Numbered from the stretch's first letter, positions 33,081 through 41,174 are shown. The stretch: 64,000 nt of DNA from Solirubrobacteraceae bacterium (GCA_030447505.1 JAUJOT010000009.1:99233-163232); one strand, 5' to 3'. Notes: generated by a model not told the origin, from the sequence alone. A program made the numbers and translations.

Positions 33081-33340
33081 CCTCACCGCACGGACGCGCG
33101 CGGACGGAAGCCCGCCGCTCGGCTCGCCCTCCGGGCTCGCCTCCGCGGCGGGCTTCCGTCCGCGGCAGCACCTAGCGTGCCCGTACTACATCCACCCGGC
33201 TCTCACAGCAGGTGGACCGAAGAACGGGGTCCGGCCAACCCGGCAGCGTGCTGCCGTCGATCCCCGCGGGGGCCCTGGCGGCCTCGGTCATCGCCCGGCC
33301 AAGTCCAGGAACGCCGCAGGACGCGCGGGCGCGGGCACCG

Positions 33341-33646
33341 CTAGAGCGCGGAGCCGGACCCCTGCGGGTCGCCCGTGCCCGCGACCGACGCGAGCGTGTC
33401 CATGCCGGGATCGGCGGCGTGCCCGCGCACCTCGCCCTGCAGGCCCAGCCGCGTCAGCCGCGCGATCTCGCGCTCGCCCTCGATCCGCGCCGGGTGACCG
33501 GCGGGCAGGCCGCGGATCAGCCTGGCGATCCGATTGCGCAGCTGGAGCGCGAAGTGCGGCGTCGACGCACCCATCAGCTGGCGCACGTCGGCCAGCGTGA
33601 CCTCGTGGTCGGGGCGCAGCCGGTCGGGGTGCTCAGCTTGACTCAT
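33341..33646 (-). CDS. conserved small hypothetical protein
   Basis: A 101-residue soluble protein, mostly helical (VTLADVRQLMGASTPHFALQLRNRIARLIRGLPAGHP), with a Gly/Ser-rich tail. It overlaps the 3' end of the cell-wall-binding lipoprotein gene by 14 bases and is followed within 50 bases by the 5' fragment of xseA, so it appears to be the middle gene of one operon. No family recognised. Confidence 0.6.
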   Translation of the reverse strand: MSQAEHPDRLRPDHEVTLADVRQLMGASTPHFALQLRNRIARLIRGLPAGHPARIEGEREIARLTRLGLQGEVRGHAADPGMDTLASVAGTGDPQGSGSAL

Positions 33647-34832
33647 CGTCCTCGGCGGCGTCCAGACTACCCGGAAGCTGCTCCGGCGCGATCTCGAGCA
33701 GCGCGTCGATCCGTGCCTGCGCGGCGACGGAGATCGAGTCCGTCCCGCCGATGATCCAGCCGTGGTTATAGACGCCGGCGACGGGATCCGTGCGGTACGC
33801 GGGCTGCGTGTCGAGCAGCTGGCTCTGCAGCGACTGCGGCAGACGGACGGCGTCGTCGAGCAGGAACAGCGGGCCGTAGCTGCCCGAGCCGGACAGCGGA
33901 GCGGCGGCCGCCGCGTGGAGCGGACGGCCGCTGCGCATGAAGACCATGCCGTGGCCGGGCGTGGTGACGCCCCAGCCGAATTCGCCGCTGCGGTAGCGCG
34001 CGAACTCGATCGCGTTCGTGATCGGATCCTGGCCGCCGGTGCGGCGCACCCTGCCAAAGCGCTTCAGCTGCCGGGTGACGGACGGCGAGATCATCTTCGA
34101 CGGGCCGAGGATGTAGATCCGCGGCTTCGCGAGGCCCTTGAGCGCCGCCAGCGCGGCACGCGTCTCGGGCGGGATCTCGTCCTTCGTCACGAACAGGATC
34201 GGGTCGCCCGTCTTGGCGGCGTATGCGGCGGCCGGCATCGCGAAGGACGGATCGTCGCTGCTCGCGATGATGATGTTCGACGCCACCCGCGGGCGCGCGG
34301 AGCGGATCAGGCCGGCGATCGCCTGTGTCAGAGCGAGCGCGTTGTCGCCCCGCAGGTCGGTCGTCTTGTAGCCCGGTGGGCGCGCGACGTTGCCGACGCG
34401 GATGATCTGCGCGTTGCCGGCGGCCTTGGCGCCCGCCGGTGCGAGCTTGTCGAGCGCGGACTTCGACGGCCCGGGCAGGCCCGTGCCGTCGCCGAAGAGG
34501 ATCGGCGCCTTGAACGGCGCGGCCATCAGCGCGGACGCGGCGACGGCCACGCGCCAGTCGCTCGAGTCGACGATCGTCACGGCGCTCGGCTTGCGCGCCG
34601 GGTCGGGGAAGACCGCCCGCGCCACCGCGGCCGCGGTCTGCGCCGGGTCCGTCGCGGGCACCCGGGTCGTGTTCTTCGTCGCGACCTCGGGGAAGCCGAG
34701 GTGCTCCTTCTGCTTGCTCGGCGGCGCCAGCAGGGCGGGCTGCGACGGGTCGTCGGAGCGCACCTCACGGCCGCAACCGATCGTGACCAGGGCGGCGACG
34801 AGAAGCAGGGCTGCGATCCTCGGGCTGGACAT
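33633..34832 (-). CDS. cell-wall-binding repeat 2 (CWB2-like) lipoprotein
   Basis: A 399-residue exported lipoprotein: signal helix with lipobox VTIGC, then repeated alpha/beta units resembling CWB2 domains. Examples are SAVTIVDSSDWRVAVAASAL with ILFGDGTGLPGPSKSALDKL, NIIIASSDDPSFAMPAAAYA with ILFVTKDEIPPETRAAL, and RIYILGPSKMISPSVTRQL. CWB2 proteins anchor to wall polymers in Gram-positive bacteria. ATG 34832 was chosen because TAATGT lies eight bases upstream and it yields a normal signal peptide; ATG 34844 is the alternative. First gene of the operon leading into xseA-xseB. Confidence 0.75.
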   Translation of the reverse strand: MSSPRIAALLLVAALVTIGCGREVRSDDPSQPALLAPPSKQKEHLGFPEVATKNTTRVPATDPAQTAAAVARAVFPDPARKPSAVTIVDSSDWRVAVAASALMAAPFKAPILFGDGTGLPGPSKSALDKLAPAGAKAAGNAQIIRVGNVARPPGYKTTDLRGDNALALTQAIAGLIRSARPRVASNIIIASSDDPSFAMPAAAYAAKTGDPILFVTKDEIPPETRAALAALKGLAKPRIYILGPSKMISPSVTRQLKRFGRVRRTGGQDPITNAIEFARYRSGEFGWGVTTPGHGMVFMRSGRPLHAAAAAPLSGSGSYGPLFLLDDAVRLPQSLQSQLLDTQPAYRTDPVAGVYNHGWIIGGTDSISVAAQARIDALLEIAPEQLPGSLDAAEDDESS

Positions 34833-34925
34833 CGCGGGGCACATTAGCGGTCAGACCGGCACGCAAACGCCACCCACGGCTGGGCCCCCTCGTACCGCTC
34901 GGCGATCCGTCGGGTATGCGGCGAG

Positions 34926-35780
34926 GTGATCCGCGGCGCGCTCGTCCTCCTCGTCGCGACGTTGCTCACGCTGCTCGCCGCCGTGCCACCCGCGCGCGGC
35001 GCGGGTGACGGCGAGCTGCTGCGCCGCCACGCGCCCGTGCTCGTGCTGGACAAGCGCGAGCCCGGGCCGCCCGTAGCCGTCGACGCCTTCCTGCGCGGCG
35101 AGCGCGGCGCCCGTGCCCAGCAGGCGCCGCCGCGCGTGTACGGCCACGCGATCCGCGACGGCGGGCGGCTGTGGCTGCAGTACTGGTTCTTCTATCCCGA
35201 CAACCCGCAGGATCGCGGGATCGTGCGCAGCGGCCGGCACGAGGGCGACTGGGAGATGCTGCAGGTCGGCCTCGGCGCCGGTGAGCGCCCGCCGGTCGTG
35301 ACGTTCGCCCAGCACTCGTGGCGCCAGGGCTGCGGCTGGGACGACGTCGCGCACCACGGCGCGGCGCCGGTGGCCTTCGTCGCGCACGCCTCGCACGCGA
35401 CCTACCCGCGCCGCGGCAGACAGGACCGGCCATGGCCGGATCCCGACGACGAGGTGCGCGGTGACGGGCTGCGCGTGCGTCCGCCTCTGTCGGTGCTGCG
35501 CGACGACCGGCCCGCGTGGGTCGCGTCGCGCATGCTCTGGGGGTCCAGCCGGGCCGCGTGGTGGAGCCCGCCCGAGACGTCCAGTCCGCGCGGCCCGCGC
35601 TTTCAGGAGGACGGCCGCTGGAGCGCGCCGGCGCGCTGGCACGCGGGCGCGCGCTCGTGCGCGGCGGGGCCACCGGGGTATCCATGGTGGGTGTTCGCGG
35701 GCGTCGCTGCACTCGCGCTGCTCGCGCTGACGCGCAGAGCGGCGCGGACCCGCATCGCCCGCGTGCTAGAAAGAGCCTGA
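34926..35780 (+). CDS. exported Vps62/DUF946-like protein
   Basis: A 284-residue protein with an N-terminal signal peptide (LVLLVATLLTLLAAVPPARG), a central domain resembling Vps62/DUF946 (HAPVLVLD, LQYWFFYPDN, HEGDWEMLQVGL, AQHSW, HASHATYPR) and a C-terminal transmembrane helix (about 255-272). The His/Asp/Trp-rich positions suggest a metal or ligand site, but the function of this family in bacteria is not known to me. It lies upstream of pspA and may belong to the same envelope-related neighbourhood. Confidence 0.65.
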   Translation: MIRGALVLLVATLLTLLAAVPPARGAGDGELLRRHAPVLVLDKREPGPPVAVDAFLRGERGARAQQAPPRVYGHAIRDGGRLWLQYWFFYPDNPQDRGIVRSGRHEGDWEMLQVGLGAGERPPVVTFAQHSWRQGCGWDDVAHHGAAPVAFVAHASHATYPRRGRQDRPWPDPDDEVRGDGLRVRPPLSVLRDDRPAWVASRMLWGSSRAAWWSPPETSSPRGPRFQEDGRWSAPARWHAGARSCAAGPPGYPWWVFAGVAALALLALTRRAARTRIARVLERA

Positions 35781-35803
35781 CCCACCACCCCCGAGGAGGC
35801 ACG

Positions 35804-36565
35804 ATGGCCGGCATGGCCGGGCGGATGTCCACCGTCATCAAGTCGAAGATCTCGAAGCTGCTGGACAAGGCAGAGGACCCGGGCGAGACGCTCGACTACA
35901 GCTACCAGAAGCAGCTCGAGTCGTTGCAGAACGTCAAGAAGGGCATCGCGGACGTCGTCACCGCGAAGAAGCGCCTCGGGATGCAGGCACAGAAGCTCGA
36001 GCAGTCGGTCGTCAAGCTCGACACGCAGGCGCGCCAGGCACTGGCCGCGGGCAACGAGGAGCTCGCGCGCACGGCGCTGGAGCGCAAGCAGCTGGCGCAG
36101 ACCGAGCTGCAGTCGCTCGATCAGCAGGTCGCCGACCTGCAGTCCCAGCAGGACAAGCTGACGGAGTCCGAGAAGCGCCTGCGCAGCAAGATCGAGGCCT
36201 TCCGGACCAAGAAGGAGGTCATCAAGGCCCAGTACTCCGCGGCGGAGGCGCAGGTGCGCATCTCCGAGGCCGCGACCGGGGTGGGCGAGGAGATGGCCGA
36301 CGTCGGCCTGGCGATGCAGCGCGCGGTCGACAAGACCGAGGACATGCGCGCGCGGGCGTCCGCGGTCGAGGAGCTCGAGGCGGCGGGGACCTTCGAGGAC
36401 CTCACGCAGCTCGGCCCCGGCCAGGACGACATCGACCGCGAGCTGGCGGCCCTCGGCGGCGGCGGGATGGTCGACGACGAGCTCGCCAAGCTGAAGGCCG
36501 AGCTCGGTCAGGGCAGCTCGCGGGCTCCCGCCGAGCTCGAGGCCGGCGAAGGTGAGAAGCCGTGA
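35804..36565 (+). CDS. pspA: PspA/IM30 family envelope-stress protein
   Basis: A 253-residue coiled-coil protein that polymerises on the inner face of the membrane and protects it under stress. After an N-terminal amphipathic segment (about 7-30, STVIKSKISKLLDKAEDPGE) come long alpha-helices with QLESLQNVKKGIADVVTAKKRL, then a flexible acidic C-terminus. A perfect GAGGAGG lies five bases before the ATG. It overlaps the next gene as GTGA. The actinobacterial arrangement pspA-pspAA with pspAB and htpX nearby supports the assignment. Confidence 0.9.
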   Translation: MAGMAGRMSTVIKSKISKLLDKAEDPGETLDYSYQKQLESLQNVKKGIADVVTAKKRLGMQAQKLEQSVVKLDTQARQALAAGNEELARTALERKQLAQTELQSLDQQVADLQSQQDKLTESEKRLRSKIEAFRTKKEVIKAQYSAAEAQVRISEAATGVGEEMADVGLAMQRAVDKTEDMRARASAVEELEAAGTFEDLTQLGPGQDDIDRELAALGGGGMVDDELAKLKAELGQGSSRAPAELEAGEGEKP

Positions 36566-36840
36566 TCGTGCGGATCATGGGGGAGGGCCAGTACCGCTTG
36601 GCCGACGACGTGCGCGAGCGCGTCAACGAGCTCGACAACGCGGTGGTGGCGGCCGTCGAGGGCAACGACGAGGACGGCTTTCACGCGGCGTTCGAGGAGA
36701 TGCTCGACGTCATCCGCAAGGACGGCGAGCACCTCGGCGACGACGAGCTCGAGACGTCCGACGTCATCGTGCCGCCGCCCGACACCTCGTTCGCCGAGGC
36801 GGCGGGCGACTTCAGCGGCGAGGGACTGATCCCGGGCTAG
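36562..36840 (+). CDS. pspAA: PspA-associated protein PspAA
   Basis: A 92-residue protein beginning IVRIMGEGQYRLADDVRERVNELD, the hallmark of PspAA, which typically follows pspA in actinobacteria and archaea and is thought to modulate it. The C-terminal half (EEMLDVIRKDGEHLGDDELETSDVIVPPPD) also fits the family. The GTG overlaps the pspA stop, implying coupled translation. Confidence 0.85.
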   Translation: MIVRIMGEGQYRLADDVRERVNELDNAVVAAVEGNDEDGFHAAFEEMLDVIRKDGEHLGDDELETSDVIVPPPDTSFAEAAGDFSGEGLIPG

Positions 36841-36846
36841 CCTAGC

Positions 36847-36883
36847 CTAGTGGTCGTCCGCGTATTTGCGGGCCGACCAGTAG
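36847..36883. repeat. imperfect palindrome between convergent genes
   Basis: CTAGTGGTCGTCCGC pairs imperfectly with GCGGGCCGACCAGTAG. It follows pspAA and could terminate both converging genes. Its CTAGTGGTC end is shared with the palindrome at 22739-22790. Confidence 0.5.
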
Positions 36884-36895
36884 CCGCCGCCGGCG

Positions 36896-37291
36896 TCAGC
36901 CGCGTCCGCTGGCCTTGAGCTGCCGCGCCTCCCACTCCGACACGGGGTGCGTGCCCGGCGTGCCGCCGATCACGAGCACGGCGGTGTCGGGCGCCGTCGC
37001 GAACGCCTCGCGGACCCTGCCCGGGGCGACGAGCACGACGCTGCCGGCGGGGACCTCGTGCTGTGCGCCGTCGATCGTGAACCGCGCGCCGCCGCGGACG
37101 ACGACGTAGAGCTCCTCGTGCCCGCTGGCGCTCTCGTCATGCAGCTCGACGACGCGGTCGCCCTCGGCGGCGCCGAGGAACGCGTTGACGCCGAACGCGC
37201 TGATAGCGAGCTGGTCGCGCACCGGGCGCCAGTCCAGCGACGGGTCGCACGGCTCCGCCGCGCGCGGGATCTCGTCGAGCGCGACGATCAT
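36896..37291 (-). CDS. cupin-domain protein
   Basis: A 131-residue single-domain cupin. The first cupin motif is seen as ELHDESASGHEELYVVVRGGARFTIDG and the second as PAGSVVLVAPGRVREAFATAPDTAVLVIGG. The N-terminal part has DWRPVRDQLAISAFGVNAF. Metal ligands are only partly conserved, so it may be a small-molecule binding or regulatory cupin. Its ATG overlaps the TGA of the preceding GNAT-like gene by four bases, so both respond to the promoter at 37649-37675. Confidence 0.75.
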   Translation of the reverse strand: MIVALDEIPRAAEPCDPSLDWRPVRDQLAISAFGVNAFLGAAEGDRVVELHDESASGHEELYVVVRGGARFTIDGAQHEVPAGSVVLVAPGRVREAFATAPDTAVLVIGGTPGTHPVSEWEARQLKASGRG

Positions 37292-37605
37292 CGCCGCACC
37301 TGCGCGGCGCGCAGACCGAGCAGCTCGACGATGCCGCTGCTGCGCGTGAACGGATCGGCGACCGCGCGGCCGCTGCGCACGTCCAGCGCGGCGACGACGC
37401 GGCCTTCGAGCTCGCCGATCAGACGCTCGCCGCCGGGCAGCTCTGGGCGCTCGTCGAGCGCCGCGAGGCGGGCGATCACCGCTTCGTCAGCGGGCGACGC
37501 GCGGCGGATGAGCACTGCCGAGTCGTCGTCGGCCGATCGTTGGCGGTGCGGCGCCCGGTGCGGCGCGAGGCCGGCGAGCTGGGCGAGTCTGGACGGATGG
37601 AGCAT
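37288..37605 (-). CDS. short GNAT-like protein
   Basis: A 105-residue protein whose residues 31-90 (VLIRRASPADEAVIARLAALDERPEL...LIGELEGRVVAALDV) resemble the first helix and two strands of a GNAT acetyltransferase. The acetyl-CoA-binding R/Q-x-x-G-x-G/A loop is absent, so it is unlikely to be catalytically complete. This may be a reduced sensor or a truncated enzyme. It is the first gene after the divergent promoter and is coupled to the cupin gene. Confidence 0.6.
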   Translation of the reverse strand: MLHPSRLAQLAGLAPHRAPHRQRSADDDSAVLIRRASPADEAVIARLAALDERPELPGGERLIGELEGRVVAALDVRSGRAVADPFTRSSGIVELLGLRAAQVRR

Positions 37606-37648
37606 CGAGCTGGACCCCCTGAAACGGCTGCGCTGTAACTGCTCAGAG

Positions 37649-37686
37649 AGTATAGCTGGTTAGCTAACCCGTCAAGTATCTAGACT
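37649..37686. promoter_or_regulatory. divergent promoters sharing a palindromic operator
   Basis: On the minus strand, TTGACG (37670-37675) and TATACT (37649-37654) form a near-consensus promoter for the GNAT-like/cupin operon. Its 15-base spacer contains the perfect 12-bp palindrome GGTTAGCTAACC (37658-37669). On the plus strand TAGACT (37681-37686) lies six bases before the ABATE-protein ATG. A repressor bound to the palindrome would block the minus promoter and could touch the plus one. Confidence 0.65.
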
Positions 37687-37692
37687 GGTGTC

Positions 37693-38256
37693 ATGTCCAA
37701 TCCGGCTCCCGGTGCGCTCGAGACCGTTCGCGCGTTCGTCAACACCCGCGACACCGACGACGACATCGAGCTGCTGTCGGCGCCGGACGAGCTCGTCGCC
37801 TGGCTGGGCGAGCATCAGCTGCTCGGCGACGAGCGCGACCTGCATGCGACGGCAGCCGACCTGCGCCGCGCGATCGAGCTGCGCGAGGCGCTGCGCGCCC
37901 ACCTGCTCTCCCATCACCACGAGCCGCTGCGCGACGGCGCCGCCGCCGTGCTCGACGCGGCATCACGGCGCGCGCGGCTGACCGTGCGCTTCGCCGGCGG
38001 CGACGAGATCGTCCTCGAACCCGAGTCCGGCGGGGTCGACGGCGCGCTGGGTCGCCTGCTTGCGATCATCGCCGACGCGATCGCCGAGGGCAGCTGGCAG
38101 CGCCTGAAGGCCTGTCCGGCCGACACCTGCCAGTGGGCCTTCTACGACGCCTCGCGCAACCGCTCCGCGGTCTGGTGCGACATGCGCGTCTGCGGCAACC
38201 GGGCGAAGGTGCGCGGCTTTCGCGAGCGCACGCGCGGCGGCGACCAGCCCGGCTAG
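37693..38256 (+). CDS. ABATE/CGNR zinc-finger protein
   Basis: A 187-residue putative regulator. The N-terminal about 130 residues form an ABATE-like stress-sensing domain; the C-terminus is a CGNR zinc finger with CPADTCQWAFYDASRNRSAVWCDMRVCGNRAKVR, containing all four cysteines. CGNR domains are thought to bind DNA. The ATG appears to be the first transcribed base (leaderless). Divergent from the GNAT-like/cupin operon over a shared palindrome, so it is a good candidate for the regulator acting there. Confidence 0.8.
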   Translation: MSNPAPGALETVRAFVNTRDTDDDIELLSAPDELVAWLGEHQLLGDERDLHATAADLRRAIELREALRAHLLSHHHEPLRDGAAAVLDAASRRARLTVRFAGGDEIVLEPESGGVDGALGRLLAIIADAIAEGSWQRLKACPADTCQWAFYDASRNRSAVWCDMRVCGNRAKVRGFRERTRGGDQPG

Positions 38257-38266
38257 TACGCGACGC

Positions 38267-38839
38267 CTAGATCGGGATCCCCCAGAGCGGAAACCAGCGC
38301 TCGAGCTCGGGCTCGATCGGCAGCTCGTCGCCGACGATCGCCTTGACCTGCAGCTCGCGCTCGCCGTCGCGCTCGCGCTGCCCGGCGGGCACGAACGGAT
38401 ACCAGTAGCCGCGCTTGTAGTTGTAGATGAAGTAGACGGGGCGGTTCCTGGAGTCCTTGAAGGCGAAGACCGCCGCGAGGACGCGGTCGCCGTAGCCGCC
38501 CACCATCAGCCCGTCGCTGACGGCGTTGACGCCGACGACGAGGTCCTCGATGTCGTCGTCGCGCAGGATGATCCAGCGGTAGCCGTGCGAGTCCTCCTCG
38601 GTGGAGATCGACGTCCCCGTCTCCTCGCCGGTGCCCTTCAGGATCTCCTGCATCTCGGCGACGATCGCCTCGAAGTCGGCGGTCGCCAGCGGCTGGAAGA
38701 CGATCGCCGCGCTGCCCTTCGTCTCGATCCCGTGGCCGGTCGCGAGCGTGACGTACGCCGTCGACAGCGCGAAGAGCCGGTCGGGTGCAGGGCCCTTGAG
38801 CTTCTTCTTACCGCCCAGGATGGAGTCCAGGAAGCCCAT
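38267..38839 (-). CDS. pspAB: PspA-associated protein PspAB
   Basis: A 190-residue protein starting GFLDSILGGKKKLKGPAPDRLFALSTAYVTL and ending YNYKRGYWYPFVPAG...PIEPELERWFPLWGIP, which match PspAB proteins accompanying pspA and htpX in actinobacteria and haloarchaea. Its precise role is not established. It follows htpX by 23 bases on the same strand. Confidence 0.8.
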   Translation of the reverse strand: MGFLDSILGGKKKLKGPAPDRLFALSTAYVTLATGHGIETKGSAAIVFQPLATADFEAIVAEMQEILKGTGEETGTSISTEEDSHGYRWIILRDDDIEDLVVGVNAVSDGLMVGGYGDRVLAAVFAFKDSRNRPVYFIYNYKRGYWYPFVPAGQRERDGERELQVKAIVGDELPIEPELERWFPLWGIPI

Positions 38840-38862
38840 GTCGCCCGGGGCTGTGGGGCTGC

Positions 38863-39774
38863 CTACGCCGCCGCGAGCGTGCCGCGCTGCAGCTCGCCCT
38901 CGAGGCGCATGAGCTGCTCGATGCGCTTCTCCATCGGCGGGTGCGTAGCGAACAGCCCGGCGATCGACTTCTTCGGCGACGAGATGAAGAAGGCACTCAG
39001 CTCGTTGGCGACGCGCAGGTCCTTCTCCGGCAGACGGTCCATCCCGGAGGAGATCTTGCGCAGTGCCGAGGCGAGCGCGCTCGGCCGCCCCGTGACGAGC
39101 GCCGCTCCGCGGTCGGCGACGAACTCGCGGTAGCGCGACAGCGACATCATCAAGAAGAAGGACAGGACGTAGACGGCCAGCGACGCCAGCAGGATGACGA
39201 GGAAGCCCGGCCCCTCGTCGTCACCGTGACCCCCGTGACCGCCGCCGAAGAGGAAGCCGAACTGCAGGATCATCGCGGCGATCGAGGCGAAGAAGGACGC
39301 GATCGTCATGATCATCACGTCACGGTTCTTGACGTGCGCGAGCTCGTGCGCCATGACGCCCTCGAGCTCGCGGGGCGAGAGCATCTTCATGATCCCCGTC
39401 GTCGCGCAGACGGTCGCGGACTTCTGGGACTTGCCGAGCGCGAACGCGTTGGGCATCTCCGTGTACGCGACCGCCACCTTCGGCTTGGGCAGATCGGCCT
39501 GGATGCACAGGCGCTCGATCATCGCGTGCAGCTCGGGCGCCTCCTGCGGACTGACCTCGCGCGCGCCCATCGCGTGCATGGCAAGCTTGTCCGAGGTGAA
39601 GAACTGCAGCGCGGCGAAGCCGCCGGCGATCAGCAGGATCGTGATGCCGTTCATGCCTGCGGCGAACAGCACGCCGACGAACGCGACGTATACCGCACCG
39701 AGCAGGAACATCGTGATCAGCATGCGGGACTGAAGTCCGGCATCGCGTGTGAACGTCGTCTTCGTGGCAGCCAT
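38863..39774 (-). CDS. htpX: membrane zinc metalloprotease HtpX
   Basis: A 303-residue M48 protease that degrades damaged membrane proteins from the cytoplasmic side. Two N-terminal helices (about 17-60) precede the zinc motif HELAH (143-147); two more helices follow (about 160-180 and 190-215), and the third zinc ligand Glu is in RYREFVADRGA. FATHPPMEKRIEQL is a typical C-terminal block. ATG 39774 was chosen over an upstream start at 39801. Co-directional with pspAB and about 2 kb from pspA-pspAA, forming one envelope-protection cluster. Confidence 0.92.
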   Translation of the reverse strand: MAATKTTFTRDAGLQSRMLITMFLLGAVYVAFVGVLFAAGMNGITILLIAGGFAALQFFTSDKLAMHAMGAREVSPQEAPELHAMIERLCIQADLPKPKVAVAYTEMPNAFALGKSQKSATVCATTGIMKMLSPRELEGVMAHELAHVKNRDVMIMTIASFFASIAAMILQFGFLFGGGHGGHGDDEGPGFLVILLASLAVYVLSFFLMMSLSRYREFVADRGAALVTGRPSALASALRKISSGMDRLPEKDLRVANELSAFFISSPKKSIAGLFATHPPMEKRIEQLMRLEGELQRGTLAAA

Positions 39775-39842
39775 GCATCCATTCTGACAAACCCCTTGCA
39801 CGGGCTCGCCGGATTGGCGCCGCGACCTACACTCCGCGCTGT

Positions 39843-41051
39843 ATGCGCGTCCGCGTTCTCCTGGCGGCCGTGGCGCTGCCGCTCGTCCTGTGGGCGCTGC
39901 TGCCGCTGCCGTCGTCCGGCCAGTCCAAGCAGGAAGAGCTGCACAAGCTCCAGCAGCGGATCGATCGCGCGCGCGACAAGATCGGCCGCAAGAAGGGAAC
40001 CGAGCGCGTCCTGACGACGCAGATCTCCGGCTACAACAGGCGCATCCGCCGCCTGCAGGGCAGGATCGGCACGCTGCAGACGCGCCAGCAGCGGGTGCAG
40101 GTCGACCTCGACGCCAAGCGCGCAGAGCTCGAGAGCCTGCGCGGTCAGCTGCGCTCCGAGCGCGCGCGCCTCGTGCGCCTGCGCGCTCGCCTCGACGAGA
40201 CGCGCGCCCAGCTGCGCCTGCGCCTCGTCGAGATCTACAAGGCCGAGCCGCCGGACGTCGTCACCGTGATCCTCAACTCCGACGGCTTCGCCGACCTGCT
40301 CGAGCGCACGGAGTTCATCCGGCGCATCTCAGACCAGGACCGCAAGATCGTCACGATCGTGCGCGACGCGAAGAAGGACTCGATCGCGGGGGAGAAGAGG
40401 CTGGCCAGGCTCGAAGCGCGCCAGCGGCTCGTCACGACGATCGTCCAGCGGCGCCGCGACGAGATCGCCGGCGTGAAGATGGAGCTGATCGGCACGCGCG
40501 TCGGCTACACCCGCACGAAGAACGGCAAGGCCGTCGCACTGAGCAGCGTGCGCGCCAGCCGCAAGGACCTCGAGAGCCACGTCGAGAGCCTCGAGGCGGC
40601 ATCGAACAAGATCGCCGGCCAGCTCGCGGCCGCGCAGGGCCAGTACGCCGGCGAGCTGCCGATCAGGCGCGGCAGCGGCAGCATGATCTGGCCCGTCAAC
40701 GGCCCGATCACCGGCGTCTTCGGCGAAGCCCGGCCCGGTCACATGCACGCCGGAATCGACGTCGCCGCCGCCGAGGGCACGCCGATCCGTGCCGCCGACG
40801 CCGGCCGCGTCGTGCTCATGCAGGGCACCGGAGCCTCCGGCGGCTATGGCAACTTCACGTGCGTGCAGCACACCGCGTCGATGTCGAGTTGCTACGCGCA
40901 CCAGTCGCGCTTCGCGACCGGGCAGGGGGCGCGCGTCGGGCAGGGGCAGGTCATCGGCTACGTCGGCAACACCGGGCACTCGTTCGGGGCGCACCTGCAC
41001 TTCGAGGTGCGCATCAACGGCGCGCCGACGAACCCGATGAACTACCTGTAG
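39843..41051 (+). CDS. M23 peptidase with coiled coil (EnvC/murein hydrolase activator-like)
   Basis: A 402-residue exported protein. A signal peptide (about 1-26) precedes a long coiled coil (about 28-260) with repeated Arg/Leu/Gln/Glu heptads, then a LytM/M23 domain (about 285-402). The zinc residues are present: HAGID (His and Asp) and HLHFE (His-x-His); HTASMSSCYAHQS supplies the remaining histidine. It may cleave peptidoglycan cross-links or activate amidases during division. A TACACT -10 element lies nine bases before the ATG. Confidence 0.88.
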   Translation: MRVRVLLAAVALPLVLWALLPLPSSGQSKQEELHKLQQRIDRARDKIGRKKGTERVLTTQISGYNRRIRRLQGRIGTLQTRQQRVQVDLDAKRAELESLRGQLRSERARLVRLRARLDETRAQLRLRLVEIYKAEPPDVVTVILNSDGFADLLERTEFIRRISDQDRKIVTIVRDAKKDSIAGEKRLARLEARQRLVTTIVQRRRDEIAGVKMELIGTRVGYTRTKNGKAVALSSVRASRKDLESHVESLEAASNKIAGQLAAAQGQYAGELPIRRGSGSMIWPVNGPITGVFGEARPGHMHAGIDVAAAEGTPIRAADAGRVVLMQGTGASGGYGNFTCVQHTASMSSCYAHQSRFATGQGARVGQGQVIGYVGNTGHSFGAHLHFEVRINGAPTNPMNYL

Positions 41052-41174
41052 GAGCCTCGTGATGATGATCTCGGGTGCGGTCTGGCTGTGGCGTGCGGCG
41101 CGCTCGGGCGGCCTGCGGCGCGACGGCGGCGGCGCCGCCGTGCCAGCGGGGCGCATCGGCGGCCTAGCGCGCCG

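Larger units (their letters stand above)
31878..33232 (+). mobile_element. IS3-family insertion sequence (IS407-like)
   Basis: About 1,355 bp with imperfect terminal inverted repeats of some 32 bp: left GACCCCGGTGGTTCGGTCC through TGTGAGAG (31879-31911), right end the matching inverse CTCTCACA through CGGGGTC (33200-33231). A GGC triplet occurs just outside both ends (31874-31876 and 33233-33235), compatible with a 3-bp target duplication. It encodes OrfA and a frameshifted OrfB, and near the right end has an inverted repeat (CGCGGACGGAAGCCCGCC). It lies inside the 5' end of xseA in the opposite orientation. Confidence 0.75.
30603..33291 (-). pseudogene. xseA: exodeoxyribonuclease VII large subunit, split by IS3-family element
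   Basis: The bulk of XseA (from about 31877 down to 30603, about 425 codons) is intact: OB-fold start GPYGVGRYAAGLRDF...VQLFGEVWN, then the catalytic domain with GVVTGESGKARDDVIAGLRRR, VVARGGGSLADL and GHHTDRTLIDDVA. It has no native start, because an IS3-family element occupies about 31878-33232. On the far side, an ATG at 33291 begins MTEAARAPAGIDGSTLPGW, which would join the catalytic part to give a normal-sized XseA if the element and its target repeat were removed. A frame through the antisense of the insertion remains open to an ATG at 32081, so a chimeric protein could still be made. Confidence 0.75.

Noticed and set aside
41052-41174. Small gene between the M23 peptidase and metal permease genes
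   Set aside because: Only 123 bases, low-complexity GGC repeats, no start with a ribosome site; more likely a termination region.
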